Assembly: GCA_026929865.2 (NCBI GenBank)
Contig: CM049416.1
Coordinates: 19,095,001 to 19,159,000, forward strand
DNA length: 64,000 bases
Reading direction: 5' to 3'
DNA from: Hyperoplus lanceolatus
Taxonomy: Eukaryota > Chordata > Actinopteri > Uranoscopiformes > Ammodytidae
In this document: positions 40,815-51,701 of the stretch, piece by piece
Layout of the letters: every line of letters begins with the position of its first letter
How positions within the stretch are numbered: position 1 is the stretch's first letter
Position numbers and translations under genes: made by a program
The notes under the pieces: model-generated
What the model saw: only the letters and a program-made list of their open reading frames with translations
Told to the model about the DNA's origin: nothing
Databases searched by the model: none

Positions 40815-42132
40815 CAATTATTAGGCAAGTTGTATTTTTGAGGATTAATTATATTGTTGAACAACTACAGTACTCTCGGTCAATCCAAAATGTTAATGAA
40901 CCTAAACCTGAATGTTTAAGAAAGTAAAAGTGAGGTTTTGTCTTTCTTACGAGAATATATACATGTTTTGCAGGCAACTATTAGTATGCAGAATTATTCT
41001 GCAACTAAATAAAAAAAACGAAAATTTTCCCATCTCACTTGTTTATTTTCATCTGTTAAAGTGAGAATAATAAAACAACTCAAAATTTAAAAATACAAAT
41101 TTCCGACATTTCAAAAAATAAAAAACAGTGACCAATATAGCCACCGTTCTTTTCAATAACTGTCACAAGCCTTCCATTCATGGAGTATGTCAGCTTCTTG
41201 ATCTGTTGACGATCAACTTTTTGTGCAGCAGCAACCACAGCCTCCCAGACACTGTTCCGAGAGGTGTACTGATTTCCTTCACTGTAAATATCCCGTTTAA
41301 GCAGGGCCCACAGGTTCTCAATAGGGTTTAAGTCAGGTGAAGAAGGGGGTCTTGTCATTATTTTTTCATCCTTAAATTGAGTACTTCGATGCAAGTGATG
41401 GAGCATTGTCCTGCATAAAAATCATGTTCTTCTTGAAAGATGCAGACTTTTTCCTGTACCACTGCTTGAAGAAAGTATCTTCTAGAAACTGGCAGTAGGT
41501 TTGGGAGTTGATTTTGAGGCCATCTTCAACCCGAAAAGGTCCAACTAGCTCATCTTTAAAGGCAACTATTAGTATCTTTAGGATGAAAAAATAATGACAT
41601 GGCCCCCTTCCTCACCTGACTTAAACCCTATTGAGAATCTGTGGGCCCTGCTTAAACGGGATATTTACAGTGAAGGAAATCAGTACACCTCTCGGAACAG
41701 TGTCTGGGAGGCTGTGGTTGCTGCTGCACAAAAAGTTGATCGTCAACAGATCAAGAAGCTGACATACTCCATGAATGGAAGGCTTGTGACAGTTATTGAA
41801 AAGAACGGTGGCTATATTGGTCACTGTTTTTTTGACATGTCGGAAATTTGTATTTGTAAATTTTGAGTTGTTTTATTATTCTCACTTTAACACATGACAA
41901 TAAACAAGTGAGATGGGAACATTTTCGTTTTTTTATTTAGTTGCAGAATAATTCTGCATACTAAGTTGCCTAATAATAGCAAAACATATATATATATTCT
42001 CGTAAGAAAGACAAAACCTCACTTTTACTTTCATAAACATTCAGGTTTAGGTTCATTAACATTTTGGATTGACCGAGAGCACTGTAGTTGTTCAATAATA
42101 AAGTTAAAAAAAAAGTTGCAAAATAATTTTCT
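40815..42132. mobile_element. Palindromic Tc1-like element
   Basis: Left arm about 40815-41372 and right arm about 41580-42132 are inverted copies, each carrying the C-terminal part of the same Tc1 transposase: minus strand 41406-41080 and plus strand 41594-41866, both with SPDLNPIENLWALLKRDIYS (third catalytic acid) and the ending KNGGYIGHCF. The 207-bp spacer belongs to the left copy and encodes the MQDNAPS (second Asp) region on the minus strand. The N-terminal DNA-binding part is absent, so it cannot make a working enzyme. Outer ends resemble CACAATTATTAGGCAAGTTG. Confidence 0.85.
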
Positions 42133-42436
42133 TTTTAGGGGCCCAAAGTCAAAAACCAACCCTAAAGGAAGCCAATTCTGCATCACAGTGTTATGGTTAC
42201 AGCACCAAACACACTGCACACACACAACTGTCAGGCCTCAGATGCAGCCCGGCAGGTTGTGGTCTATTAATTTATGGATTTTACACCCTGAATGGAAAGA
42301 GGGTGCAGGGACCAAGTTTGTGGTTCTTTGTTTTTATCAGCGTTTTGCACGGGGCAGGAAACACACACAAACACACATCTCACACACAATAATTTGCATG
42401 CTCGCACACAATGACACTCCTTCCTCCCCCACCATG

Positions 42437-42576
<140 letters not shown>

Positions 42577-42639
42577 ATTTGATATAATTTACTGTGACAA
42601 GGTGTTTTTCTTTCTTAACTGATGCAGAACTGTTTGAGT

Positions 42640-44160
42640 GAGTAAAAAAAAACTAAACCAAATCAATGTCACACATCAGATGACAAGTCAGCTGAGTTGT
42701 CCTGTGATCTAACAATAATAATTGTGATATGGCTATAATCTTTGAATCTCCATTTCTTTCTGGCCACGCTTTAACTGGGCCTGAAAGGGGAACTTCAGCA
42801 AGCAAGTCAGTTGATATTTAAAACTGCACGCCTCCAATAAAATTAACTTCTCAAAAAAGGTTGTGTTTATTTGAACAGGGGGGTTGGCTCTGAGGGGGAA
42901 AAAAACTGAAGCGATCACCACAATATTAACCATTAACCTTTACAATCATCCAAAGCTGTGTCTTTATGGCATTCTGGTCAATTGGAAATAGTCACAACTT
43001 TTATTTTTTTACTTGACCACAGCTACACACTGAGGTCTTTACACACCTGTGGAGGGCGGAATATTGAGCTTTTTCTATGATTGACATTCTGATTTAAAAA
43101 AATAGTTAATAAAGGGATGAGATGATTGAACAGTGCAACAAGTGCAATAAAAAAAATTAAAATGTACAGATGACAAGACATTTCAGCAGATGCTCTTTCA
43201 ACTTTTAGGGTGGTACAAAAAACTTATTTTGAATTCAAAACAAGCAATAATAAAAAAGAATAAAAAGAAAGCAATAAAAATTAGCCCATGCACCAAAGAT
43301 GTAATAAATGTGTTTGGGTGAAATTAAAAAAGCAAGAAGAGGAACAAAGTTGGTTGTTTGGGAGATCTGAGGTGATTTGTGTAGCAGTGTGAAGAACAAA
43401 AGAGCTCTTCATTGATTATTTCACCCGTTAATCATTCATTTATCACTTTTTTATTGCAATGTGACTGTTGAATTGCAGAGTCAACCATACAAGTTATTGA
43501 GGAAAATGTTTGCTATAATTACTTTTCAATCATTCCAATGAAAAAAGATTGATAAAAAAATGTAATCTTGAGATCATTTAGATTATTTTAGCCTTTAAAT
43601 TAAAGTGGAAGCTAGTAAAGTAAAGGCTGAAATGAAATAAGACAAAAAATCCTTAGATTTATTCAAAGTAAGTGGTCATCCATTGTTTGGGTTTCCTATA
43701 ATAGCCCAGCCACAGCCTTTTATCAAAAACAACTTTCATGCAAATGTTCATTGGCTCACTTAATTGACAGAAAACAAAGGACCCTAAACCACAGTGTACA
43801 TTGTTTTTCTAACTCCGTAGACTCAAATGTCCATTTACAATCGGGTGATGTATTACTGAACAGCAATGATATATGTGTATGTTAGATATGTATCTCGCCT
43901 GGTATGCAAATCTTCGGGTCAGGCCTAGTGGTAGTGGTATTCCGGGGTCTATTGTGCAATAAAGAAGGTTTTTGTTGTTCTCAGATAGTGATCTTAACAT
44001 GGAGAGAGTGAGAGACGGTGATGTTCCAAATGTGTATCTGATCTGAGCTTCCAAAAAAGAAGAAGTGTAAGGACTGCAATGCATCGTGACGTTATCATAT
44101 TTAAATTGACCGGCCCTCTCTACCTGCCTGTGTGGTACAAAGCAGGTAGACAGGAGGTTT
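42640..44160. other. Intergenic region upstream of spic
   Basis: AT-rich, with no gene or clear repeat recognised. Confidence 0.5.
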
Positions 44161-44165
44161 GCAAC

Positions 44166-44174
44166 ATATATATA
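44166..44174 (+). promoter_or_regulatory. spic: TATA-like element of spic
   Basis: ATATATATA lies 59-67 bp upstream of the spic start codon at 44233, in a suitable position for a start site near 44200. Confidence 0.5.
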
Positions 44175-44232
44175 CCTGTCCAATTGCTGCACACCTGCAC
44201 TCGGACAGCAGTGTTCAAGTATTGGGACAGAA

Positions 44233-45757
44233 ATGGCCTCGACAGAGAGCACCACTCAGACCTACAAGCTGGTGAGTTGGGAGGGTGCTACACTTATACA
44301 CAGTATATATGAATGAGACTATTTGAATTTATTTTGATGAAAAATGAATATGTAAGGTGCCTTAAATGATACATTTTGTTGAGTAAATTCATTTTATCTT
44401 TACCCATGTGTGTCGATCTATTCCAGACCTCCTTGGAGAGCAGCGACATCAACCAGCACTTTCAGGATGCGATTGATGTGATTCAACAGCATTCATATTA
44501 TGATTCAGGTACAGTAAATATTTCTATTAATTCTTTTCATTGCATGATTTTAAGCTTAAGAAACTTTTCTACCTGTCGTCTCTGATGTAAAACATATATA
44601 TATATTTAAATTAAATCAAAATAAATTGTTAATGTTTTGCTAATGTCTTTTCAGAGTGCACATATTATGAGACTCTGGGTACACAGCAGCCGTCACTGCA
44701 GTGTCAGATCTCCTGCTGCGTGGTCACACACCAGTCTGATGTACCAACTCCGGTATACGACTGGAATGACATGACTGTAAGTACAACAACAACCACAAAA
44801 ATGTTGAATAAAAACACTGGGAGAAGATACAGAAAGAGGGAGAGTTTTTTTTTTAACTTTTTCATTTGTTTCTCTTTCAGCATCAGTCTTGGCCTCAGGT
44901 CATCCCTGAAGTCTCTTTGAGTCAATCTGTGCAAAATGAAGCGCCTCATTTCTACTCTATCTTACCACCACAGAGGAGCAGCAAAGGTAAACAGATTTGA
45001 ACTGTATAATTTACATCTGCACTATAAAAAAAAACGTGGTTAGAGCGCATACCAAATGGGCTCAGTCCTTGTCGCAGTAGTCACGGGTTCGAATCTGACC
45101 CGTGTACCTTTACTGCATGTCTACCCCACTCTCTTTTCCCATTTCCACTCTGTAGTTTCTGACCTTAACTGTCAAATAAAGGTTGAAAAATACCCAAAAA
45201 ATATCTTTAAAAAAACCAAAGAAAGTACAGTCATCACTAAAACAAGACCAATCTCCTCAGGTCGTAAAAAGCTCCGGCTCTACGAGTACCTCCACGAGGC
45301 TTTGAATGACCCCAACATGGGCGACTCCATCCAGTGGACGGACAGCGGCAGTGGCACCTTCCACTTCATCTCCAAGAACAAGGAGAAGCTGGCCGAGTGC
45401 TGGGGCAGACGCAAGGGCAACCGCAAGACCATGACCTATCAGAAGATGGCCCGAGCTCTGAGGAACTACAGCCGCACTGGTGAGATCATGAAAGTGCGTC
45501 GCAAACTCACCTACCAGTTCAACCCAGACATTCTGCACAGGCTGGGCTCCACACAGGTGTCCATGATGCACCTACCCTGCCACGGTGCACATCAAGAGGA
45601 GGTCCACCTTCCCCGGGCCCAAGACCCGGCCGAACAACAGAGCTACCACGCTGCTGCAGTGGCGGACTGGCACAGCTGTTACAGTGGACACTACCAGCTG
45701 CAGGAAGAGTATGATCTGGCCTCCAGCTTCACCTCACACAGCATAACCAAACTCTGA
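44233..45757 (+). CDS. spic: SPI-C ETS-domain transcription factor
   Basis: Nuclear DNA-binding protein of the PU.1/SPI class, binding GGAA sites; in mammals needed for red-pulp and heme-handling macrophages. Five exons: 44233-44271, 44427-44508, 44655-44776, 44881-44986, 45261-45757; total 846 nt, 281 aa, frames consistent. Starts [12 protein letters not shown]. The ETS domain covers about residues 119-203: [35 protein letters not shown], then the recognition helix [15 protein letters not shown] and KLTYQF. These are closer to SPIC than to SPI1 or SPIB (from memory). Neighbouring mybpc1 repeats the human SPIC-MYBPC1 order. A SINE sits directly upstream of the ETS exon. A polyadenylation signal is near 46790. 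Confidence 0.9.
45037..45218 (+). repeat. tRNA-derived SINE
   Basis: A-box-like TGGTTAGAGCG at the start and a B box GGTTCGAATC at 45086-45095 indicate a tRNA-derived head. The tail TGTCAAATAAAGGTTGAAAA followed by A-rich sequence is the common fish SINE 3' end. It lies in the last spic intron, about 42 bp before the ETS-domain exon. Confidence 0.85.
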
Positions 45758-47318
45758 ACTGGAGATTAAAGATTCACTTAAAAGTCTGAAAAAAATTGTT
45801 TATAAAGACTTCAGTTTGGCATGGGACGATAACCGGTTTCAAGGTATATGAAAAAGTCAAGGTTTCAATACCGCCATTATCTCTGTCATACCGTTCTAAG
45901 GTACTAGAACACACAGGATGTTAACATACAAGTTTATCAATGCTCAGAATATTCCTGCATCATCACCACTTTTACTAGAAATGAAATGTGAAGAAAGTGA
46001 GCATGTCTCTAAAGACGTTGTTGAGCTGCTCACTTTAAGGACTGCTTTTTATTAAATGTTGTTATTATACAAGTTTATTAATCTTTAGAATATTCTATAT
46101 GTTGTTTAAAAAAATATATATTATGTTCAGGCAGAAGGAAAATAGTTGTTTTTTACCCAGACATTTCAAAATAAGACATTTTAGAGCTGTAATCGCGATA
46201 CCATGAACCCGTGGTATTTTTGCTTAAAGTTATCAATCTGACCGAAAGGAAAAAAATATAAGATTCTGATCAAATTATTTAGCGTTTTAACACTGCAGTC
46301 AGCAAACCTGCATTTAACTAAAGCACTCCTTAAGAGTCCAGTTAAGGCTGTCTGAAGGCTTTTCGTAGGTAACAGGTACAAAATTATTGTTTGAGTCTGT
46401 TTGCAAATGTCTATTTTAATTCCCTTTTTTTTGTGGTGCAAATTAACTGTAAATGAATTGTAAATACTTTAAAACTTCAAAATATGAACTAACACATTCT
46501 GTAAGTTATCCTGGCAATGATGCTTGGCCTTTACTTAAAAACAAAGATGTAGGTATTTGGTTAAGTCTGATGAAATGGCATCTAGAAAAAAAAATCATAT
46601 AACAAAAATAAAGATGTTATGTTTCAAAGTATGTTTTGGGCTTGTTACAAACCATCCGTAATAAGCATTATTTGTGTTGACATTTTATAATTTATTTGCT
46701 GAAAAATGTTAAAGAAAAATCATGTTTGTATGCTTATTGTATATATTGTGTGTTATTAAATGTTTGTAAATAATACAATCTTTTGAAATAAATCAATATG
46801 TACAACAAACCCTCTCGCTTGGCTTTACTGACTTGTTAACAACAACTGCAGCCACTGTGCAGCACACACCACCATTAACATACAAAAAAAAACTTAAAGA
46901 CTGTTTTGAAAGAGTTTGGCAGTGTCCCCCGTTGTAATGAAATATTGCACAACAAAAAAAGAAAAAAAAAATCTTAAAAATTGAGACACATCCTGTGAGG
47001 AAAAATATGGCAGCAAGTGTGTTTTTCCTGAAAAGGCAAAGAGCGTTTTTATAGATGCTGCCTCTAGGCCCAGCCAGGTCTTATCTGGTAGAGCGGGGAG
47101 GATGTGGTCAGTGCTGGGGACGCTTTGTTGATGGGTTGACTTGTTGCTGGTGTTGGTGGTCATTGTTCCTGTGAGCATGGGAGTAAAAAACCCCTCAAGT
47201 TATGCAGAAAAGCCCCGCTCCTGTGAGGGGGGTATAATAAGAGTCAGTTTTCAAGTCAAATTCTCCCAAACTACGAGGTCTGCACGGTGTTGGAAATTGG
47301 AACCAACCTCCACCAGTC

Positions 47319-48718
47319 ATGGTAAATAGTCGACTTATTTCAAAGGGTGGCATTAGGATTTTAAGGCAAGGCAAAATATCTACATGATGTCTTATTAAAA
47401 GCTATTTTTTTAATTATTTATCTTTATTAGAATTATCTACAGGACACTCAATCTGATTTGGAGGTGATCTTAGAGTTCCTGGAGGAATACTACAGGCAAA
47501 ACAATGGAGAAAACGGTAAGAAGAAAAGCCAGGGAAATTAGATTGTAGGTTAATACTACAAAACTTATTTGATTGAATAGTCTTTTAGCAACTTTTTGCT
47601 TTTTTTTTTACAGTGGACAAGGTGTACTGGACAGCAGATGAAGAATCGTGTGAGCAGCGCTGGACATGCCAGGATTCACCTGTAAGCTAAAAGTGTCTCT
47701 TTTCCCCAACGTGAGAGCTGATGTGCACATGAAGCCCTTTAAAGGTGTTCATAATTTTGCAATATGCTAATATCTACAATTTATTCCTATCATTTCCTTC
47801 ATCTAAGATCACCACACTTCAGCCTGTGCTGGCACACGACACCTCACCAGCTCTCGGCCAAAGCACAACAGCATTATTGTCGGAGCGTGGATCACTGCCA
47901 AAATCTCTATCAACACAGCAACCAACCAAGCACCAGGCCAAAGCAGTGGGGAGAGGTAAGTTCTCCTTTTTTTGGTCACTAGATACTGTTGCCTGAGGGA
48001 CACAATAGCAAAGACAGCAAATAACAGACCTTCCTTTTACTGTAAAAACAAACAATGGAGCTGCGCATGGCTTAGGCTAATAGCTGTTTTTACATATCAG
48101 TTAACCACAGTGTTTACAGCTCAACCCTCTCTGATAAATGGCATCCCACCACTGAAGAGATTTTCTGGGAATTGCTGCATTTGAGGAAATGATTAACCGT
48201 AAACCAGGACTAACTGTTTTAGTGTGGCACACAGACAGCTGCCATGATATTCCTGTAAACTGAAATCGTCTTTTAAAGTCTTCAGCTTACTGTCAGCTTT
48301 AAAGGTGCAAGTGTGTAATATCTGAATGTTTAGTAATGTTTATGTTTATGTTTAGTGAAAATGCCAATACATTCTACACACTGCACCTTTAATGTTTTTT
48401 TTTGCAGGTAAAAAGGTGCGACTTTTTCACTTCCTGTTTGAGGTGCTGGAAGATCCAAAAATGGCCGACTGCGTTTCCTGGGTGCCAGCGACCACCGCCG
48501 GCGTCTTCCGCTTCTCGTCCACCAACAAGGACCAGGTGGCGGCTCTGTGGGGGCAGAGGAAGGGCAACAAGAGGCCCATGACCTACCAGAAGATGTCCCG
48601 CGCCCTCAGGAACTATGCTCACTCTGGGGAGATCTTCAAGGTGAAAAAGAAGCTCACTTACCAGTTCAGCAGAGACACCCTGATGTTACTGCATAGTTAT
48701 CATGGAGGAGAGTTGTAA
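47319..48718 (+). CDS. Second SPI-class ETS factor (tandem spic paralogue)
   Basis: Five proposed exons: ATG alone at 47319-47321 (ends exactly at a GTAAAT donor), 47431-47515, 47614-47681, 47808-47955, 48408-48718; total 615 nt, 204 aa. The start exon is a guess that makes the frame close; the other four are well supported. Exon 2 encodes an acidic stretch ([16 protein letters not shown]). The ETS domain at about residues 103-190 contains [20 protein letters not shown], the recognition helix [15 protein letters not shown] and [11 protein letters not shown]. It shares exon phases with spic 1.6 kb upstream, so it is a tandem duplicate. It is shorter and much changed outside the ETS domain, with no C-terminal extension. 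It may correspond to the fish gene called spi2, but I cannot confirm that. Tandem AATAAA signals lie at about 48760-48780. Confidence 0.85.
48298..48391. repeat. Short family A MITE-like repeat beside an ETS exon
   Basis: 94 bp, TTTAAAGGTGCAAGTGTGTA start and ACACACTGCACCTTTAAT end. It stops 16 bp before the ETS exon of the second SPI gene, so the pyrimidine tract abuts it. Confidence 0.75.
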
Positions 48719-48789
48719 TGTGGACTACTAGACCTTGTGTGGGCTCATATCATCTCACATAATAAACCTTTCAATAAACTTTGGCGCTC

Positions 48790-51420
48790 CACATTTAAAC
48801 CGAATTCTGTTCAAAAATTGGTCTTCTTGGAGTTATTACCGTTGTAGTTCATGCATTGAGTTTGTGGTGTAAATAATACAAAAAAGAAATAAAGAAATGT
48901 TTTTCTACTTTTACAGAACTTTGATAAGAGCCAAGATAAAACATCCATACCTAATAAGATCAAAGGGAATGACAATACTCAAGTGACAACCAAGTAGCGA
49001 GTATATTCGTAATAAAAAATAAAATTTTCCAAATTTAACCCTAACCCTCTCTGCCACAAGTACATTTTGATGTGGAACAATAGCAGATTTTCATGCATAA
49101 ATTGGCGAATACTTTAATAATGAAAAAGTCACGAGAACTGAAATTGTCATAGCAACTGTCTTACAATATGAATCTCAACAACATCAAATTAGTTGGCTGA
49201 AATGTAAGCAGTTCCTTCCGTTAAACTTAAGTTGGCCTCAAAAGTCAAAAATCTAATCTAATCTTAATACAGTTGCCTTGAAAGTTTTAGTTTTCCTCAC
49301 TTTTTCATATCTAGAGTGTAAGAATGAGGTCTGTTTGAATAATGATTATAAAAAAAATATACTCTGAAAGGGCCATACTAATACTTTTGATACTTTGAGT
49401 ATATTTGTCTAATGAATATGAATATGTAGTATGTCTCATGGTGGTGTTTTGCCCCTTTTTAATTCAGTAAAACATCTTTCATTACCAGTTCCCAAGTGTT
49501 AAAAAAAGTTTGCTCTTACTCTGAAATGTTTGGGAGATTTCCTTCACAAAAAGAGCCTTCTACTATTTCTACTGTTACTGCAAGAACATATTATGTTTCC
49601 CCTGTGAAGAAAGAATTATGCAGCAGCATGCACCTATAATGGGCTTTCTCACCGGTTGACAAGTGCATTTGTTTTTCCATTCTGTAATATTTGTTGATTG
49701 CTGTAGGGAACCAGAGGGTGTCAGTGTAGTCCACCATCTTTCTTTTCTTTTCCTGTGTGGTGTGTGACCTCATGGCTAAATCGCCTCTGTAATGTGAACT
49801 CTTGGGCTGCCCGGGCAATACCAAATGGTTTTGTGCTCTTTGTAGTGGACCCATGTGATACACCCCTAAGCCCAGTATTTAGTGCTGGAGCCCATTCCGG
49901 GTTATAAATGGGCTAACTGAGCTATGGGTGTCTGTTACCAAGAAAGGCCACATACTTTCAACTGAATTATCAAAACAGTCATTTAAGGGAAGAGTATGTT
50001 CTCAATCAAAAGCTTCCCCATCATGTGACACACATCTGCTTGCAGAATAGACCCTAGTATGTTGTAGTGACAGTGAATCATTCTGAGGTCTTCCCAAGCT
50101 GTGACAGTAATGATGATGGTACATATCTGTCAGACAATATATGCTGCATTCAGGCACACAGACTGTATCCATGGCTCCAAAAATAGACCAAGTGCTTTAC
50201 CTTGACTGTCTGAGGAATTAACAAGTGCATTTTTAAGTGCACTTCCATGTTGTGTGTTCATTAACAGGCTCATGTGGTTGGGATATTGTTAGATTCTCTG
50301 CAGGAGTTGGGTACTGCATCCGTGAAGGAGAAGTTTCAATGTGTTAAAATGGCAGCATGTGTTTACGTTGCTCGTAAATCCAGCATCTTTAAACCTTGTT
50401 GTCTAATCTTATCAGAGACCACAGCTGATTTATCGCTCACATTTGACGTGCTAAAGACATTAATTAGACACCAAAGCAGCCACATCAATGGCATAATTCA
50501 AAATGAAACCCTCTTTTCATGTCAGATACGCATGTCAAATGTCAGGTTTTATGACAGCTTTCTAAGTTTAGGCCATATGACCATCGCCCCAGGCATCTCC
50601 CCAGTATTTTTTTGCCAGGTCGGAAAGCCGGCTGTTCTTGGACAACATTACACGCGGATTAAATTGATACCTGGCATCTGGCATCAAGTCGCTGCATGTC
50701 ATCTCAAACCTTTCCTTTAGGATACATCCAAAGATTTCTATGAATGTGTTGTAGATCATGAGGGGATTGTTGGAGAGTATTACATCACCCTCTGACCTGA
50801 GACAATGACAATGATCTTCCAGTCGCCTGCTTCTGTAGAACATGAAGGATTCTCCCCTTTAGCGCCCTGCTGATAGCCCCCACCCTGACACTCTGGAAGT
50901 AATGATGACATGCCTAATCTTAAGTCAAAAGTTTGATATTTTCAGGTGATACATTTGTACATGTTTGTCTAAATATGAAACTACAGCTAGCACAAGCTTA
51001 GCTTAGCATTAAGACTTGAAACAGGGGGAAACAGCTACCTAGCTATTGGTAACAAAATCCACCTACCAGAATCTCCAAAGCTCACTTATTTACTTTTGGT
51101 TTGTTTTTACCCTATATAAACGAAAGTGTAAGAATTATGCATTTTGATGTATGTCTGACTATTTCTTGGTCAGGAGCAGTGGCTGCTTTTGTTTTTGTAA
51201 GAGTTGAACAAGCTAGAACTGATTCCTAAAGCCGAAGTCCAGTGCATATAAAAATGGGGCTTCCATGCACAAATCCGCAAAAAAAAAAAATTGTATTAAC
51301 TTGCTGTTGCTTTTCATCTAAAACATTTGGAACAGCAGCCAGTGGGTTGGGGGATAGTGATGCAACACTACATGTAGGACCGATAGAGCTGCAACGTCCA
51401 CAACAGAGAGGCGGAGCATG
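48790..51420. other. Intergenic region between the SPI paralogue and mybpc1
   Basis: Several frames of 60-150 codons (for example 50274-50720) resemble nothing I know. No repeat boundaries were recognised. Muscle or myeloid enhancers could lie here, but nothing in the sequence shows it directly. Confidence 0.4.
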
Positions 51421-51429
51421 CCAACTCGC

Positions 51430-51437
51430 TATATAAG
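51430..51437 (+). promoter_or_regulatory. mybpc1: TATA box of mybpc1
   Basis: TATATAAG is followed by a pyrimidine-rich start region and lies 265 bp upstream of the mybpc1 start codon. Strong TATA boxes are usual for sarcomere genes. The transcription start is expected near 51460. Confidence 0.65.
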
Positions 51438-51701
51438 GCCCGAAAGCCTGTCCCTCCTGGATCTGTCACTGGTCCTCCTCTCCTCCCCCACAGAGTTCCA
51501 AACCGTATCCCTGCGCCCTCCTCATCTCCCATCACTCGGGTCCGAGGGCTCCATAAAGGTTTTTGTTTCTTCCACTGACCCTATCATCGTCTTTCTACCT
51601 CCTGGACGAGAGGGTCCACACAACACCTTACCAGGCGTCCTTACCTACACCTACCTGCAACCTTTTGAGTCCTTGGCGCTTTTCTTGGGACGTGGCTCAA
51701 G

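Noticed and set aside
45086-45095. tRNA gene suggested by the B box
   Set aside because: The head has no cloverleaf and is followed by a SINE body and tail; it is a SINE, not a tRNA.
50274-50843. Overlapping frames of 148 and 91 aa on both strands
   Set aside because: No recognised domain or splice context; lengths are within chance expectation for this base composition.
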